Positions 1 through 9,828 of a stretch of DNA of 64,000 nt are shown piece after piece. Location of the stretch: contig NZ_JACJPV010000016.1 of NCBI RefSeq assembly GCF_014696225.1, positions 1 to 64,000 of the forward strand, in the 5' to 3' direction. Numbering within the stretch: position 1 is the first letter of the stretch; every line of letters begins with the position of its first letter. The DNA comes from Anabaena sp. FACHB-1237. GTDB lineage: Bacteria > Cyanobacteriota > Cyanobacteriia > Cyanobacteriales > Nostocaceae. Under the pieces are notes generated by a model, which did no database searches, had not been told where the DNA came from, and worked only from the letters and a program-made list of their open reading frames with translations. The position numbers were made by a program, and so were the translations under genes.

Positions 1-124
1 TGTAGATGTCTATGTTGCATTGTGCTGTCGAGAGTTTAGTAATTTCTCTCATTCTCCCATACCGATTACTAGACGACCCTTATTTATCAATGCACTATTT
101 TTTTATTCTGTCAATGCGTAAGTC

Positions 125-1387
125 CTAGTCTTGTAAGACTTTTTTAGTATTTTTCCAAGCCCATAAACCCACTAACATCACAATAAAACTCATGGATGTG
201 AGTACGGTTCTTAGACCTAACATATCAGTTAATGGACCTGCGATCGCCAAAGGTACAGAAAGAGCGATATTCACAGCATGGTTTTGAAAACCAAATACCT
301 TGCCATGCATATTCGCAGGTGTTTGTTGTTGAATTAAAGTTTGCATAGGTACACCAATTAAAGCTGCTCCTATACCTAATAATGTACATAATAATAAAGC
401 TAACAGGAGATTATGAGTTAAGGAAATTACACCTAACACCAACCCTATCAGTAAAAATCCTAACAGTGGTAAAGGTTTATGATGTAATTTATGTCCCCAA
501 TGTCCCAAAATAGCAGCACCTATTACCATACCAACACCTGCCGCAGCGAGGAAAAAACCAAATTGTTTTTCCTGCAAATTAAAATCTGCTGCTAGTCTAA
601 TAGCTAATACCGTTAAAGCTGCAAAAACACAATATAAAGTTATAAGTTGCAACATAGCATTTAAGACTAAACGGTTTTTCTTAATATAAGAAATGCTTTG
701 AGTAAATTCAGTCCAAGGATGACTAGGTTGTGTGTTACCTTCATCTACAATAATTGTTGTTTCTTGAAAGTTGATAGGCTGCATAATTGCGGCAGAAATG
801 ATATAGAGTAAAGCCACCACTAATTCCTGTCCAACATTATTACCTAAAGTATTTTTTGCCCATGTTAATATAGGTTCACCAATGGCAAAACCTACAATTA
901 AAGCTCCCATCATGGTACTACTAAATAAAGCATTAGCCGCCATGAGATTTTGCGGTTTAACTATTTGGGGAATAGCGGCTTGTTCAGCAGGAGCAAAAAA
1001 TTGTGTAATAGAAGAAATACTAAAAGTAATAATTAACAGGATGGTAAATTCTCTGGGTAATACAGGAATTAATAATGTTAAAATTCCCCGCACCACATCC
1101 GAGCCCACCATGATTAATTTTTTTGGTAGTCTATCTACTAAAATACCCCCCAGAGAACCAAATAAAATGGCTGGTATGGTAAATACAACCATCAAAGAGG
1201 AATACATCGTATTTTCTGCTAAACCGGGGGGAACAGGGTAATTATCTAATAAGGCCACCATTAATACAAAAAATACTTTATCAGCTAACTGGGAGATAAT
1301 TTGACCTATCCACAGCAGCATGAAATTGCGATTTTTTATTAATGTACCAAAACCATTATTAACAGCCGCAGGTTCAGTAGGGAACAT
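125..1387 (-). CDS. MFS transporter (drug/siderophore exporter-like)
   Basis: A 420-residue integral membrane protein, predicted to have about 12 transmembrane helices, of the major facilitator superfamily. The motif-A-like loop GILVDRLPKK lies at about residues 81-90 between helices 2 and 3, with an acidic and basic pair as in proton-driven antiporters of the EntS/MFS_3 type. The helices are rich in Gly, Leu and Ile, and a hydrophilic break (about residues 215-235) separates the two six-helix halves. It should move a small molecule across the plasma membrane; the substrate cannot be read from sequence. It is transcribed away from the hydrolase-like gene's 3' end, with no clear operon partner. 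Length is normal and I see no lesions. The family call is firm, the substrate unknown. Confidence 0.85.
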   Translation of the reverse strand: MFPTEPAAVNNGFGTLIKNRNFMLLWIGQIISQLADKVFFVLMVALLDNYPVPPGLAENTMYSSLMVVFTIPAILFGSLGGILVDRLPKKLIMVGSDVVRGILTLLIPVLPREFTILLIITFSISSITQFFAPAEQAAIPQIVKPQNLMAANALFSSTMMGALIVGFAIGEPILTWAKNTLGNNVGQELVVALLYIISAAIMQPINFQETTIIVDEGNTQPSHPWTEFTQSISYIKKNRLVLNAMLQLITLYCVFAALTVLAIRLAADFNLQEKQFGFFLAAAGVGMVIGAAILGHWGHKLHHKPLPLLGFLLIGLVLGVISLTHNLLLALLLCTLLGIGAALIGVPMQTLIQQQTPANMHGKVFGFQNHAVNIALSVPLAIAGPLTDMLGLRTVLTSMSFIVMLVGLWAWKNTKKVLQD

Positions 1388-1549
1388 TTTAATAAATAAT
1401 TACTAAAAGAATACAGAATAAGGAAATTTACCATGATAAATTAGTAGTTGGGAATGGGAAATTGGCGCAGAATTTTTTATGAGTTGGAATATATCTCATT
1501 TTCTGCACTGTTTACCATTCTTACTCCTAACTTTTGCCAGTTACCCTGA

Positions 1550-2110
1550 CTACTGAGATTCATAATGTTTTAATAACATATTAATAAATTCTACAGCAGT
1601 CAGGTAATTACAGGATAAAGTAGATTTTAATGATGAATTAACCCAATAACCTTTAACATTTTGTGGAAAATTCCACATCATCAAATGGTCTACTGGTGGT
1701 TCAGCATAAAAATTATTTTCTCCTATACCTAAAATAGCAGAAGTGTGATGCGTAAAAACATCATGGCTGAGACGATGTATGGGGAAATTACTCCATAATG
1801 GTACTCCCCAGCCATCTATGGCAATAAACGCTCGCACATTACCACCTAGCATTTGCCATGCTACCGCAGCCCCAATAGCTCCTACTACACCAGCACTAAA
1901 ACTAATGAAAATTAGAGGAAATTCTATTTTATTACTTAAGTGATCGCACAAAAAACTTAAAATGTGAACTTTTGATAAGGTAAAAATACCCTCACCAGGA
2001 AAAGTTAGTATATCTGTATTGTTTTTATGCTTATTCTCATTTAATAATGCTGCTACAAACCTATTAGTTAATTCTACATCATGAATGCCGGGACAAATAA
2101 TAATTTTCAT
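1550..2110 (-). CDS. alpha/beta-hydrolase-like conserved protein
   Basis: A 186-residue soluble protein. It opens with a beta-strand and loop (IIICPGIHD) typical of alpha/beta hydrolases and carries a nucleophile-elbow-like SFSAG at residues 70-74, so Ser72 is the candidate nucleophile. A His in VDHLMMW near the C-terminus could complete a triad. Compact proteins of this kind are found across cyanobacteria without an assigned substrate. The elbow is SxSxG rather than GxSxG, which is seen in some esterase families. The gene faces away from the O-methyltransferase with a short shared upstream region (2111-2205), so the two may be divergently expressed. Enzyme class is an inference; no function is assigned. 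Confidence 0.6.
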   Translation of the reverse strand: MKIIICPGIHDVELTNRFVAALLNENKHKNNTDILTFPGEGIFTLSKVHILSFLCDHLSNKIEFPLIFISFSAGVVGAIGAAVAWQMLGGNVRAFIAIDGWGVPLWSNFPIHRLSHDVFTHHTSAILGIGENNFYAEPPVDHLMMWNFPQNVKGYWVNSSLKSTLSCNYLTAVEFINMLLKHYESQ

Positions 2111-2205
2111 GATTTGGTAATTGGCAATTGGTGATACATATTCTCAAATATCATGAGATAATTTTCATATAATGTCACAATTAATCAAACAATAATGTAA
2201 AAACT

Positions 2206-3279
2206 ATGGAAACAGCACCTCAAAACCAGATTTTAAATAAAAGTAATGCATCTTTTCCTGTAGCATCACCTCCTCCTCAAATTGCCTTAATGCAAATGAT
2301 TACAGGTTATTGGTTATCTCAAACTATCTACGCTGCGGCTAAATTGGGAATTGCAGATCACTTAAAAACTGGTGAACATCATTATACTGAGTTAGCTAAA
2401 AATACTGAGGCTAATCCAGAAGCATTATATCGTTTATTGCGAGCTTTAGCCAGTGTAGGAATATTTGCGGAAACAGAACCAGGAAAATTTATCACCACAC
2501 CCTTAGCCGTATTATTACAAAGTGATAGTGATGGTTCATTGCGGGATTTTTCTATAATGATGGGCGATAAAGAACACTATGGTAGTTGGGGTAACATTAT
2601 GTATGCTGTAAAGACAGGAGATAGCAGTTTTAAAGATGTATTTGGCATGGATGTATTTCAATACTATACACAAAATCCCGAACCTGCGGAGATTTTTGAT
2701 CGCGCTATGACCAGTTTTTCCGAAATGGAAGTTATAGGAGTAATTGCTGATTATGATTTTTCAGGAATTCGTACTTTAGTAGACGTAGCTGGTGGTCATG
2801 GTAGTTTGTTAACATCCGTCCTTAAAGCTAATCCTAATATGACAGGGATTTTATTTGACCTAGCAAATGTTATTGAGCGAGCAAAATCACATATAGTTAA
2901 TAGTGAAGTGAGCGATCGCTGTCAATTGATTAGTGGTAGTTTTTTTGACTATGTTCCTACAGGAGCAGATGCATATATTCTTAAACACATTATTCATGAT
3001 TGGGATGATGAAAGAGCGATCGCAATTCTAAAGCAATGTCATCAAGCAATGACCCATCATAGCAAAATATTAGTAGTAGAACAAGTAATACCACCTGGAA
3101 ATGATTCATTTATGGGTAAAATGCTAGATGTAAATATGTTAGTGATGTGTCCAGGAGGAAAAGAACGCACAGCAGAAGAATTTGCCCAAATATTTACCAA
3201 AGCTGGATTTAAAATGACTAGAATTATACCAACTCATGCTATAGTTAGCATAGTTGAAGGTATACCAGTACCAGTATAA
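2206..3279 (+). CDS. SAM-dependent O-methyltransferase, class-II plant/bacterial OMT family
   Basis: A 357-residue protein with the two-part architecture of acetylserotonin/hydroxyneurosporene-type O-methyltransferases. The N-terminal helical, winged-helix dimerisation region covers about residues 25-115 and the Rossmann SAM-binding domain follows. SAM motif I is DVAGGHGS at residues 193-200. The catalytic base region reads HIIHDWDDE, making His264 the likely general base that deprotonates a hydroxyl on the acceptor. Length is normal. It stands alone: the divergent neighbour is a hydrolase-like protein, and no biosynthetic cluster is visible, so the acceptor (phenolic, carotenoid or polyketide) is unknown. 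Family is certain, specificity is not. Confidence 0.85.
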   Translation: METAPQNQILNKSNASFPVASPPPQIALMQMITGYWLSQTIYAAAKLGIADHLKTGEHHYTELAKNTEANPEALYRLLRALASVGIFAETEPGKFITTPLAVLLQSDSDGSLRDFSIMMGDKEHYGSWGNIMYAVKTGDSSFKDVFGMDVFQYYTQNPEPAEIFDRAMTSFSEMEVIGVIADYDFSGIRTLVDVAGGHGSLLTSVLKANPNMTGILFDLANVIERAKSHIVNSEVSDRCQLISGSFFDYVPTGADAYILKHIIHDWDDERAIAILKQCHQAMTHHSKILVVEQVIPPGNDSFMGKMLDVNMLVMCPGGKERTAEEFAQIFTKAGFKMTRIIPTHAIVSIVEGIPVPV

Positions 3280-3539
3280 ATATTGATAATTTAGATCAGT
3301 TATTGGTAAGAATAGGATCATAATATTTTACTTACTTACCTTAACTTGTATAGGACTTACCCAAGTGTCACACTAAAAAATCTGTTGTAGTGTGCGTGAG
3401 ATATCAAAAATTTGGTTATTTACATGATTTATACTGTCTGACGCACCCTACAATACTTACCTTAACTTGTAATAACTATTGATAACTTATGACTTAAAAT
3501 AGTCACTATCTTATTTATTAAGAAATAATAATTAATTGT
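3280..3539. repeat. truncated AGGACTTACGCA-family MITE and hairpin
   Basis: The gap after the methyltransferase holds, from about 3351, a sequence closely matching the left part of the repeat at 49247-49404: a left end AGGACTTACCCAAGTGTCAC, then a body with TTTGGTTATTTACATGAT and the hairpin arm GTCTGACGCACCCTAC (about 3435-3451). The right terminal repeat (TGCGTAAGTCCT) is missing. In this copy GTCTGACG runs directly into CACCCTAC, so it is an uninserted reference for the 23-nt insert at 49349-49371. No gene is visible. Confidence 0.6.
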
Positions 3540-3554
3540 TGATAATCATTAATA
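3540..3554 (+). promoter_or_regulatory. candidate Zur/Fur box
   Basis: A 7-1-7 imperfect inverted repeat TGATAATcATTAATA. It matches the cyanobacterial Zur/Fur-type consensus TGATAATnATTATCA at 12 of the 14 arm positions and lies about 170 nt upstream of the ATG at 3725. It precedes a protein with histidine-rich termini that belongs to a metal chelatase fold, so metal-dependent repression is plausible. The surrounding DNA is AT-rich and chance matches are possible. Confidence 0.4.
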
Positions 3555-3724
3555 TTTTTTGATATTTTTTGAGAATTTTAATACTGGAATTTTTCAAATG
3601 TATAGAGATGTATATTTTTATGTTTATTTTAGTATTTACTCGCATCCTACCCTGGGGGATAAGATATGATGCTAAAAAGTCAGATAAACGTAAGTATTCA
3701 TCTCATTATATTGAGGAATTTATC

Positions 3725-4852
3725 ATGGTTGCAATACCAGAAAAACTACAACATGATCACGAACATAGTCATCAACATTTATTAAGTGAAGATCATGTAG
3801 CTGTATTACTGATGGGTTATGGAGAAGTAGAAAGTTATGAAGATTTTGCGAATTATAACGAACAGGCATTAAACCTATTAACAGCAAAATTCGCGCCTGT
3901 TCCTACTTGGATATATCCCCCATTAGCAAAAATATTAGCCATATTTGATCGTCATGAATGGGGACATACACACCATGATTTTATCTCTCCCCATAATGCC
4001 ATATTTGAAAAACAAAGAGTGGGAATTGAACAGGAATTACAATATATATGGGGCGATAAAGTCAAAGTTTTTAAAGCCTTTAATTTTTGTGCTCCTTTTT
4101 TACCCAAACAAGTATTAGCCGAAATTAAACATCAAGGATTTAGTAAAATATTAATCTATCCTTTATTAGTGGTAGATTCAATTTTTACTAGTGGAATTGC
4201 TATTGAACAAGTCAACAAAGCCTTGGTAGAATTAGCAGATGATAGTGAACATTGGTTAAAAGCGCAAAGATATATTCCCTCATTTTATAATCGGTCAGAA
4301 TATATCAACTTAATGGCGCGTTTAGTAGAAGATAAAATAGAACATGATTTAGTAAAAGGTTATTTACCATCGCAAATTGGTATAGTTTTAATGAATCATG
4401 GTTGTCCCCATAAAGCTAAAGGTTTTACATCAGGAATTGATGAAAGTCAAGCACTTTATGAATTAGTCAGAGAGAAATTAATTCACAAATATCCCTTAAT
4501 TTCTGTAGGTTGGTTAAACCATGATACACCATTAATTGAATGGACTCAACCCAATGCTACCCAAGCAGCAGAAAATCTGATACAATTAGGGGCAAAAATG
4601 ATCATATTTATGCCCATTGGTTTCGCTACAGAAAATCATGAAACTTTATTAGATGTTCATCATATCATTCATGATTTAGAGAACAAAAATGATGATGTTC
4701 ATTATATTCAAATGGAATGCGTCAATGATCATCCGGAGTTTTTAAGAATGGTGGCCAGTTGGGCAAATGAATATATTGCAGAATTAATGACAGAGACGGG
4801 AATTACTGTTAATTCTCATCATGTTACCCATCATCATCACCATCATCATTAA
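3725..4852 (+). CDS. ferrochelatase-like protein with His-rich termini
   Basis: A 375-residue protein if started at the ATG at 3725; the upstream in-frame stretch encodes a low-quality hydrophobic tail and is unlikely to be translated. The fold is that of ferrochelatase/CbiK: a first half beginning VAVLLMGYGEVESYEDF and a second half with MNHGCPHKAKG and GFATENHETLLDVH, matching the active-site HG and the ENHETL acid of HemH. Unlike normal HemH it carries HDHEHSHQH near the N-terminus and ends in HHVTHHHHHHH, features of metal-binding or metal-storing chaperones. It may insert or deliver a divalent metal rather than make haem. A Zur/Fur-like box lies upstream. The family call is good; the metal role is inferred. 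Confidence 0.75.
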   Translation: MVAIPEKLQHDHEHSHQHLLSEDHVAVLLMGYGEVESYEDFANYNEQALNLLTAKFAPVPTWIYPPLAKILAIFDRHEWGHTHHDFISPHNAIFEKQRVGIEQELQYIWGDKVKVFKAFNFCAPFLPKQVLAEIKHQGFSKILIYPLLVVDSIFTSGIAIEQVNKALVELADDSEHWLKAQRYIPSFYNRSEYINLMARLVEDKIEHDLVKGYLPSQIGIVLMNHGCPHKAKGFTSGIDESQALYELVREKLIHKYPLISVGWLNHDTPLIEWTQPNATQAAENLIQLGAKMIIFMPIGFATENHETLLDVHHIIHDLENKNDDVHYIQMECVNDHPEFLRMVASWANEYIAELMTETGITVNSHHVTHHHHHHH

Positions 4853-5079
4853 ATTTGTAATTGTCTGAATTACGATGTACAATGTTTAAGGAATTACGTA
4901 AGTATTCAGTTAATCTCTAACCGGATCCTACGCGAACAGTAATCATTAATCAGCCAATATCAGCAATAACAAGGATTGAGAAATTTGGTTTTGGTGATTA
5001 AGAGTATGATTTTGTTTCACACACAGTTGCACAGAGCAACAGTTTGAAATCATTGATTTTTCAATTTTATGAATGCTTG

Positions 5080-5112
5080 AGATCCCCGACTTCTTTAAGA
5101 AGTTGGGGATCT
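5080..5112. repeat. 33-nt palindrome, family P copy 1
   Basis: Inverted repeat of the form AGATCCCCGACTTCTT-T-AAGAAGTTGGGGATCT. The arms pair almost completely, with a G:T pair possible in RNA. It lies in the gap between the ferrochelatase-like gene and the PD-(D/E)XK gene. It is one of six copies of identical length in this window, and could form a strong hairpin in transcripts read in either direction. Confidence 0.85.
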
Positions 5113-5168
5113 GAAGATTGGTATATAATAAAAAACTACCACATAAATTGATAATCTTTTATAACCTT

Positions 5169-5801
5169 ATGACTAAATCACATCGTCCCCAAATTCTCAA
5201 ATCTAATGAAACATACACATTCCGTAAATACTTTGATTTAAGATTTGCACCTGCGGACATTTTACAGGAATTAGGCGCAACTTTAATAAAAAGTACAATT
5301 AATTTACCAGTAACTAATAATAAAATTACACGATTAGATGATTTAAAATCGAGATTAGAAGATGCAATTCAAAGAGTGAGTTTGACTAGTGAAGCCGCCA
5401 GAAGAGAAGTTTTAATTGCACCCATTTTATTGGAAATTGCCCATATTACCCAAGCCACAATTAATATTGAATATCCCATTGAAATTAATCAATTTTTACG
5501 AGGAGATTTAGATTATTATTTACAATCTCAAAATAATGTTGTAGTTGTGGAAGCAAAACAAGCAGATTTAACACGGGGTTTTACTCAACTTGCAGTAGAA
5601 TTAATTGCTATAAATGAGTGGTTTCCAGGAGATGAACCAATATTATATGGTGCTGTCACAACTGGGGAAATTTGGCAATTTGGTAGTTTTCAACGTGATA
5701 ATAAATTAATAACTCAGGATTTAATGTTATATCGAGTTCCTACAGATTTAGAAATATTAATGAAAATTTTAGTAGCAATTTTAACCCACAATGAAACCTA
5801 A
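5169..5801 (+). CDS. PD-(D/E)XK nuclease-like conserved protein
   Basis: A 210-residue protein if started at the ATG at 5169 (a further upstream ATG at 5118 adds an AT-rich stretch without support). It shows a PD-(D/E)XK nuclease signature: an acidic strand GDLDYYL at about residues 112-118 followed by VVVVEAKQ, giving D113 or D115, E128 and K130 as metal-binding and catalytic candidates. Many cyanobacterial genomes carry this protein as a solitary hypothetical gene; some relatives are annotated as restriction-endonuclease-like. There is no methyltransferase beside it. Palindromes of family P flank it on both sides. Nuclease activity is an inference from the motif. Confidence 0.6.
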   Translation: MTKSHRPQILKSNETYTFRKYFDLRFAPADILQELGATLIKSTINLPVTNNKITRLDDLKSRLEDAIQRVSLTSEAARREVLIAPILLEIAHITQATINIEYPIEINQFLRGDLDYYLQSQNNVVVVEAKQADLTRGFTQLAVELIAINEWFPGDEPILYGAVTTGEIWQFGSFQRDNKLITQDLMLYRVPTDLEILMKILVAILTHNET

Positions 5802-5814
5802 AATTCAAAAATTC

Positions 5815-5847
5815 AGATCCCCGACTTCTTAAAAAAGTCGGGGATCT
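5815..5847. repeat. 33-nt palindrome, family P copy 2
   Basis: Palindrome AGATCCCCGACTTCTT-A-AAAAAGTCGGGGATCT in the 57-nt gap between the convergent PD-(D/E)XK gene and aspS, starting 14 nt after one stop codon. Its position fits a bidirectional transcription terminator. Confidence 0.85.
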
Positions 5848-5858
5848 AAAACTTACTG

Positions 5859-7646
5859 TTATACCTTAGGCTTAAAAGTGGAAGCTACATGAAGTTCTTT
5901 CAATTGTTTTCCATCCACATTTGCCGGAGCATCTGTTAATAAACAACGTGCTTGTTGAGTCTTAGGAAAAGCAATTACATCACGAATAGATTCCTCTCCA
6001 GCTAACAACATTACCAAACGATCTACACCGTAGGCAATACCACCATGAGGAGGAGTACCATATTCAAATGCTTCTAATAAAAAGCCAAATTTACTTTGTG
6101 CTTCTTCCGATGATAAACCAATAGTTTCAAACACTTGTGCTTGTACTTCTCGTTTATAAATTCGCAGACTTCCACCCCCAACTTCAAAGCCATTTAATAC
6201 TAAATCATAAGCTTGAGCGCGAGCAGTTTTTAAGTCATGTAAATCATCAGGATGAGGTGCGGTAAATGGATGATGTAAGGCTTCTAAACGTTTTTCATCT
6301 GCATTCCATTCAAACATAGGAAATTCTGTCACCCAGAGGAAATTAATTTTATCTTGGGGAATTAAATTAAATTCTCTAGCAATAAATTGGCGCAGTCTAT
6401 CTAAAGTTTTATTAACTGTACCAACATCCGCAGCCGCAAATAATAATAAATGGCCAGATTTTGCGCCTGTGCGAGTTAAAATTTCCTGCTTTTGTTCTGG
6501 TGTTAAATTATCTTTAATCGCGCCAATGGTGTCAATTTCTCCATTGTCTCTGACGCGAATATAAGCTAATCCTTTTGCACCAGCTTCTGCTGCTTCTTTG
6601 AAAATATCGCCACCGGGTTTAATTCTCACATTAGAAATGGCATCATTTCCATTAGGAATTGGTAATATTTTGACAATTCCACCGTTAGCGATCGCTTCTC
6701 GAAAAACTTTAAAACCAGAATCTTTTAAAACATCAGAAACATCAACTAATTCTAAACCATAACGGGTATCTGGTTTATCACTGCCATATTTTGCGATCGC
6801 TTCTTGATAAGGAAGACGAGGAAAGGGAACAGGTAAATCAATTCCTTTTACTGTTTTGAAAATATGTGCAACTAATTTTTCATTGAGTTCAATAATTTCA
6901 TTTTCAGACATGAAACTCATTTCCATGTCTAATTGTGTAAATTCTGGTTGTCTATCTGCACGCAAATCTTCATCACGGAAACATCGCGCAATTTGATAGT
7001 ATCTATCCATTCCTGATACCATCAATAATTGTTTGAAAAGTTGCGGTGATTGCGGTAAGGCAAACCATTCACCTGAATTAACGCGACTAGGAAGTATGTA
7101 ATCTCGCGCACCTTCGGGAGTAGAGCGTGTAAGTACGGGAGTTTCAATTTCAATAAAGCCCTCTGCATCTTCCAGATAACGACGCATGGCTTTAATGACT
7201 TCGTGACGCAATTGCATATTTCGCGCCATGCGTTCCCGTCGTAAGTCCAAATAACGGTATTTCAAGCGCAATTCTTCCCTGACTGTTTCTGTGTCAGAAG
7301 TGGAAACTTGAAATGGCAGTTGTTTTCCGACAGCGTTTAGTAATTGGATTTGATCCGCATAAATTTCGACTTCGCCGGTAGGGATACGAGGATTCAGTGA
7401 TTCTGCGGGGCGTTCTGTGACTCTACCTGTAATTTCTACAACGTATTCGTTACGGATAGTGTTAGCTTGTTCGTAGGAGGTTGGGGTGCGTTGGGGATCG
7501 CTGACGATCTGGACAGTACCAGAGCGATCGCGTAAATCTAAGAAGATCACACCTCCATGATCGCGGCGACGGTCTACCCATCCATATAAGGTAACAGTTG
7601 CTCCAATATGCTCTTTTCGGAGTTCGCCGCAATAGTGAGTTCGCAT
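5859..7646 (-). CDS. aspS: aspartyl-tRNA synthetase
   Basis: A 595-residue class II aminoacyl-tRNA synthetase charging tRNA-Asp (tRNA-Asn too if the enzyme is non-discriminating). The order is an N-terminal OB-fold anticodon-binding domain (about residues 1-110), then the catalytic core with motif 2 ([20 protein letters not shown]), the GAD insertion domain and motif 3 ([12 protein letters not shown]) near the C-terminus. Length matches bacterial-type AspS. It stands alone, convergent with the PD-(D/E)XK gene, with a palindrome at its 3' end. The reading frame is intact. Confidence 0.97.
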   Translation of the reverse strand: MRTHYCGELRKEHIGATVTLYGWVDRRRDHGGVIFLDLRDRSGTVQIVSDPQRTPTSYEQANTIRNEYVVEITGRVTERPAESLNPRIPTGEVEIYADQIQLLNAVGKQLPFQVSTSDTETVREELRLKYRYLDLRRERMARNMQLRHEVIKAMRRYLEDAEGFIEIETPVLTRSTPEGARDYILPSRVNSGEWFALPQSPQLFKQLLMVSGMDRYYQIARCFRDEDLRADRQPEFTQLDMEMSFMSENEIIELNEKLVAHIFKTVKGIDLPVPFPRLPYQEAIAKYGSDKPDTRYGLELVDVSDVLKDSGFKVFREAIANGGIVKILPIPNGNDAISNVRIKPGGDIFKEAAEAGAKGLAYIRVRDNGEIDTIGAIKDNLTPEQKQEILTRTGAKSGHLLLFAAADVGTVNKTLDRLRQFIAREFNLIPQDKINFLWVTEFPMFEWNADEKRLEALHHPFTAPHPDDLHDLKTARAQAYDLVLNGFEVGGGSLRIYKREVQAQVFETIGLSSEEAQSKFGFLLEAFEYGTPPHGGIAYGVDRLVMLLAGEESIRDVIAFPKTQQARCLLTDAPANVDGKQLKELHVASTFKPKV

Positions 7647-7918
7647 AATGATTATTACTTCTTTTCCGGGCTGTTAGTAAATGTTAAGGCTTTCCCATTA
7701 TCTAGCATTAACAGTCATTGTATTCATTTTTGGTGCAGAAAAATCGGCAAATTTGCAGAAGTGATGATTTTCCGTGTTTTGTCATGGATATTATGTAATA
7801 TTTGATACTTTTAATTTATGTAGATAGTAATCTCAATTAATATTCCGGTTATAGCTTATAATTTCCCATAAATCTAGTTATTTACTAGTTATTTAAAATA
7901 AAATTATAGGATCATCTC

Positions 7919-8680
7919 ATGAAACAACTTTTTTTAAAAGATATTCAAGAAATCAAAAGAAATCCTCAAGGTAAAGGTTATTTAATAATTTTTAATGATG
8001 GACGAACAATTCTCATTCACAAAAGACGAACAATTCCTGCTTTATTAACATTAATTAAATATGGTGAAGGATGTGAAAGTGACTTAACTACAGCTAGTAA
8101 TAACCTTCAGGAAATAAAAGAAGAATTAAAAGGAAAAATACCTGATCATTTGATTCAGGATTCTTATGCAGATGCCAATAAGCCTTTTAGTGAACTTTGG
8201 AATGAAGAAGGATTTTATTTTATTAAAAACCCACCTGGAGAAAAAAGAAATGGTAGTCAAAAATATATTTTAAATATTACAGATCATGATCAATTATTTA
8301 CAGTTAATAAAAAAGCTGAAAGAAAATTGCCTTCTCCAGTAATTCAAATAGAAATACTCAAACAACAACTCAATAAATGTAACTTTTGCGGTTCTATTAT
8401 TAAAAAAAACCAACAAATTCAACCTAATACCTATGCTAAAGATAGAGTTAAATTAGTTTGGGATCATAGGATTCCGGTAGAAAAGGGAGGAAATAGCGAA
8501 GATAATAATTTTCAAGCATTATGCTTTTATTGCAACAAATGTAAATGGCAAATTTGTAATATTTGTGAATATGGATCAGATAAATGTTTAGAATGTGTTT
8601 TAGCGTTTCCTGAACAGACAAACATTATTTTTCCTACTCAAGAAAATATCACAGATAGACTCAATAGAAAGCATGATTAA
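7919..8680 (+). CDS. HNH endonuclease, likely restriction subunit
   Basis: A 253-residue protein with a C-terminal HNH nuclease domain. A first zinc-knuckle pair C154-C157 is followed by VWDHRIPVEKGGNSEDNNFQALCFYC, giving D182-H183 as the HNH core, N196/N197 and the second pair C202-C205. A further run of cysteines (C208, C213, C216, C223, C226) suggests an additional zinc site, as in cyanobacterial type II HNH restriction enzymes. It is convergent with a C5 cytosine methyltransferase that ends 58 bp away, the usual arrangement of a type II restriction-modification pair. The N-terminal 150 residues resemble no domain I recognise and probably read DNA. Recognition site is unknown. Confidence 0.75.
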   Translation: MKQLFLKDIQEIKRNPQGKGYLIIFNDGRTILIHKRRTIPALLTLIKYGEGCESDLTTASNNLQEIKEELKGKIPDHLIQDSYADANKPFSELWNEEGFYFIKNPPGEKRNGSQKYILNITDHDQLFTVNKKAERKLPSPVIQIEILKQQLNKCNFCGSIIKKNQQIQPNTYAKDRVKLVWDHRIPVEKGGNSEDNNFQALCFYCNKCKWQICNICEYGSDKCLECVLAFPEQTNIIFPTQENITDRLNRKHD

Positions 8681-8737
8681 TTTTTTGTTGGTTTTTTAGT
8701 GATTTTTTAGTGATTTTTTATTGATTTATTGAAAAAT

Positions 8738-9760
8738 TCAACATAATAACTCAGAAATTTTCAAACCCAGGTGTTTAATTACCGATGGACATACAGAATT
8801 AGCTAGTTGTTTAATAGCAGATGTGCGAGCAACAGGAAAAGAAAAATGATCAGGAAAACCCATTAACCGTTTAATTTCTAATAAACTCAAATGTCTTCTT
8901 TCCTTAGTATACACTGGAATCATAGCACCACCACCACTAGCACTGACAGCTAAAGTAGGAAATGGTCTTTTAACAGAAATTGCGCGAATACCACTTGATC
9001 TAATTTGATAAATACAATTATCATAATCAATATTATGGTCTGATCTCTCTAAACTTATTCTAGTTTTGGGAAGGACAAAAGATAATTGTTTATCATTAAT
9101 TCTCCCAGCATAATAATCAATATATTCATGCCATTTCCTAGATATAGGAATAGAATAATCTCCTGTTTCAATAATATTCTCAATATGAATTTCTGGATAA
9201 CTAGGTTTAGTAAAAATAAAGGATGATATTCCTAGATCTTTTCTAAAAGCAATCATAAAAAAACGTGGTCTTGATTGGGGAACTTGAAAAAACTTACTAT
9301 CTATAATTCCATAGAATGGTATATAATCATTGTCTTGTAAACTAGAAATTATTTGCTTTAGTATTTGACCTTGATTTAAACTAATAATATATTTAACATT
9401 TTCTAGAAAAATCGCTTTAGGTTTCTTATAATTACAGATTTTGATAATATTATTAATTGCCAAACCTCGACTATCTTGAAAACCTTTTCTTTGACCAGCT
9501 ATAGAAAAAGGTTGACAGGGAAAACCTCCACAAAAAACATCAAAATCAGGTATTTTATTAAGTTGTAAATCTTCAATATTTTTAGCTATTGCAGAATCAT
9601 TAAAGTTCAAATTATAGGTTTTTATACAATCTGGATTATTTTCATTGGTAAAAGTGCAATTCCAACCAATCGCTTCTAATCCTAATCTAAATCCACCTAT
9701 TCCTGCATAGAAATCAGCAAAATTGAGATGATAATTTTGATTATAAGTTTGAGTATTCAT
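8738..9760 (-). CDS. DNA (cytosine-5-)-methyltransferase
   Basis: A 340-residue C5 methyltransferase, taking the start at 9760 because motif I follows 13 residues later; the upstream in-frame extension to 9853 is AT-rich and unconserved in character. Motif I is FADFYAGIGGFRLGLEAIG, motif IV is GGFPCQPFS with nucleophile Cys82, motif VI is LENV, motif VIII is QSRPRFF, and motif X is QLANSVCPSV. A target-recognition region lies between VIII and IX. It probably protects the site cut by the convergent HNH enzyme. All catalytic residues are present, so it should be active. Sequence specificity cannot be read. Confidence 0.9.
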   Translation of the reverse strand: MNTQTYNQNYHLNFADFYAGIGGFRLGLEAIGWNCTFTNENNPDCIKTYNLNFNDSAIAKNIEDLQLNKIPDFDVFCGGFPCQPFSIAGQRKGFQDSRGLAINNIIKICNYKKPKAIFLENVKYIISLNQGQILKQIISSLQDNDYIPFYGIIDSKFFQVPQSRPRFFMIAFRKDLGISSFIFTKPSYPEIHIENIIETGDYSIPISRKWHEYIDYYAGRINDKQLSFVLPKTRISLERSDHNIDYDNCIYQIRSSGIRAISVKRPFPTLAVSASGGGAMIPVYTKERRHLSLLEIKRLMGFPDHFSFPVARTSAIKQLANSVCPSVIKHLGLKISELLC

Positions 9761-9828
9761 AGCTGACAAGGATGACTGATAACAATATATAATATACCAC
9801 TTTTTTTTATTAACAACTAAATTTAGTG

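Noticed and set aside
3569-3724. Upstream extension of the ferrochelatase-like gene
   Set aside because: It is AT-rich and hydrophobic; the ATG at 3725 gives the family-like start.
4810-4852. The poly-His end looks like a vector tag
   Set aside because: It is in the natural frame of a cyanobacterial chelatase-like gene that also has a His-rich N-terminus, and the flanking DNA is ordinary chromosome.
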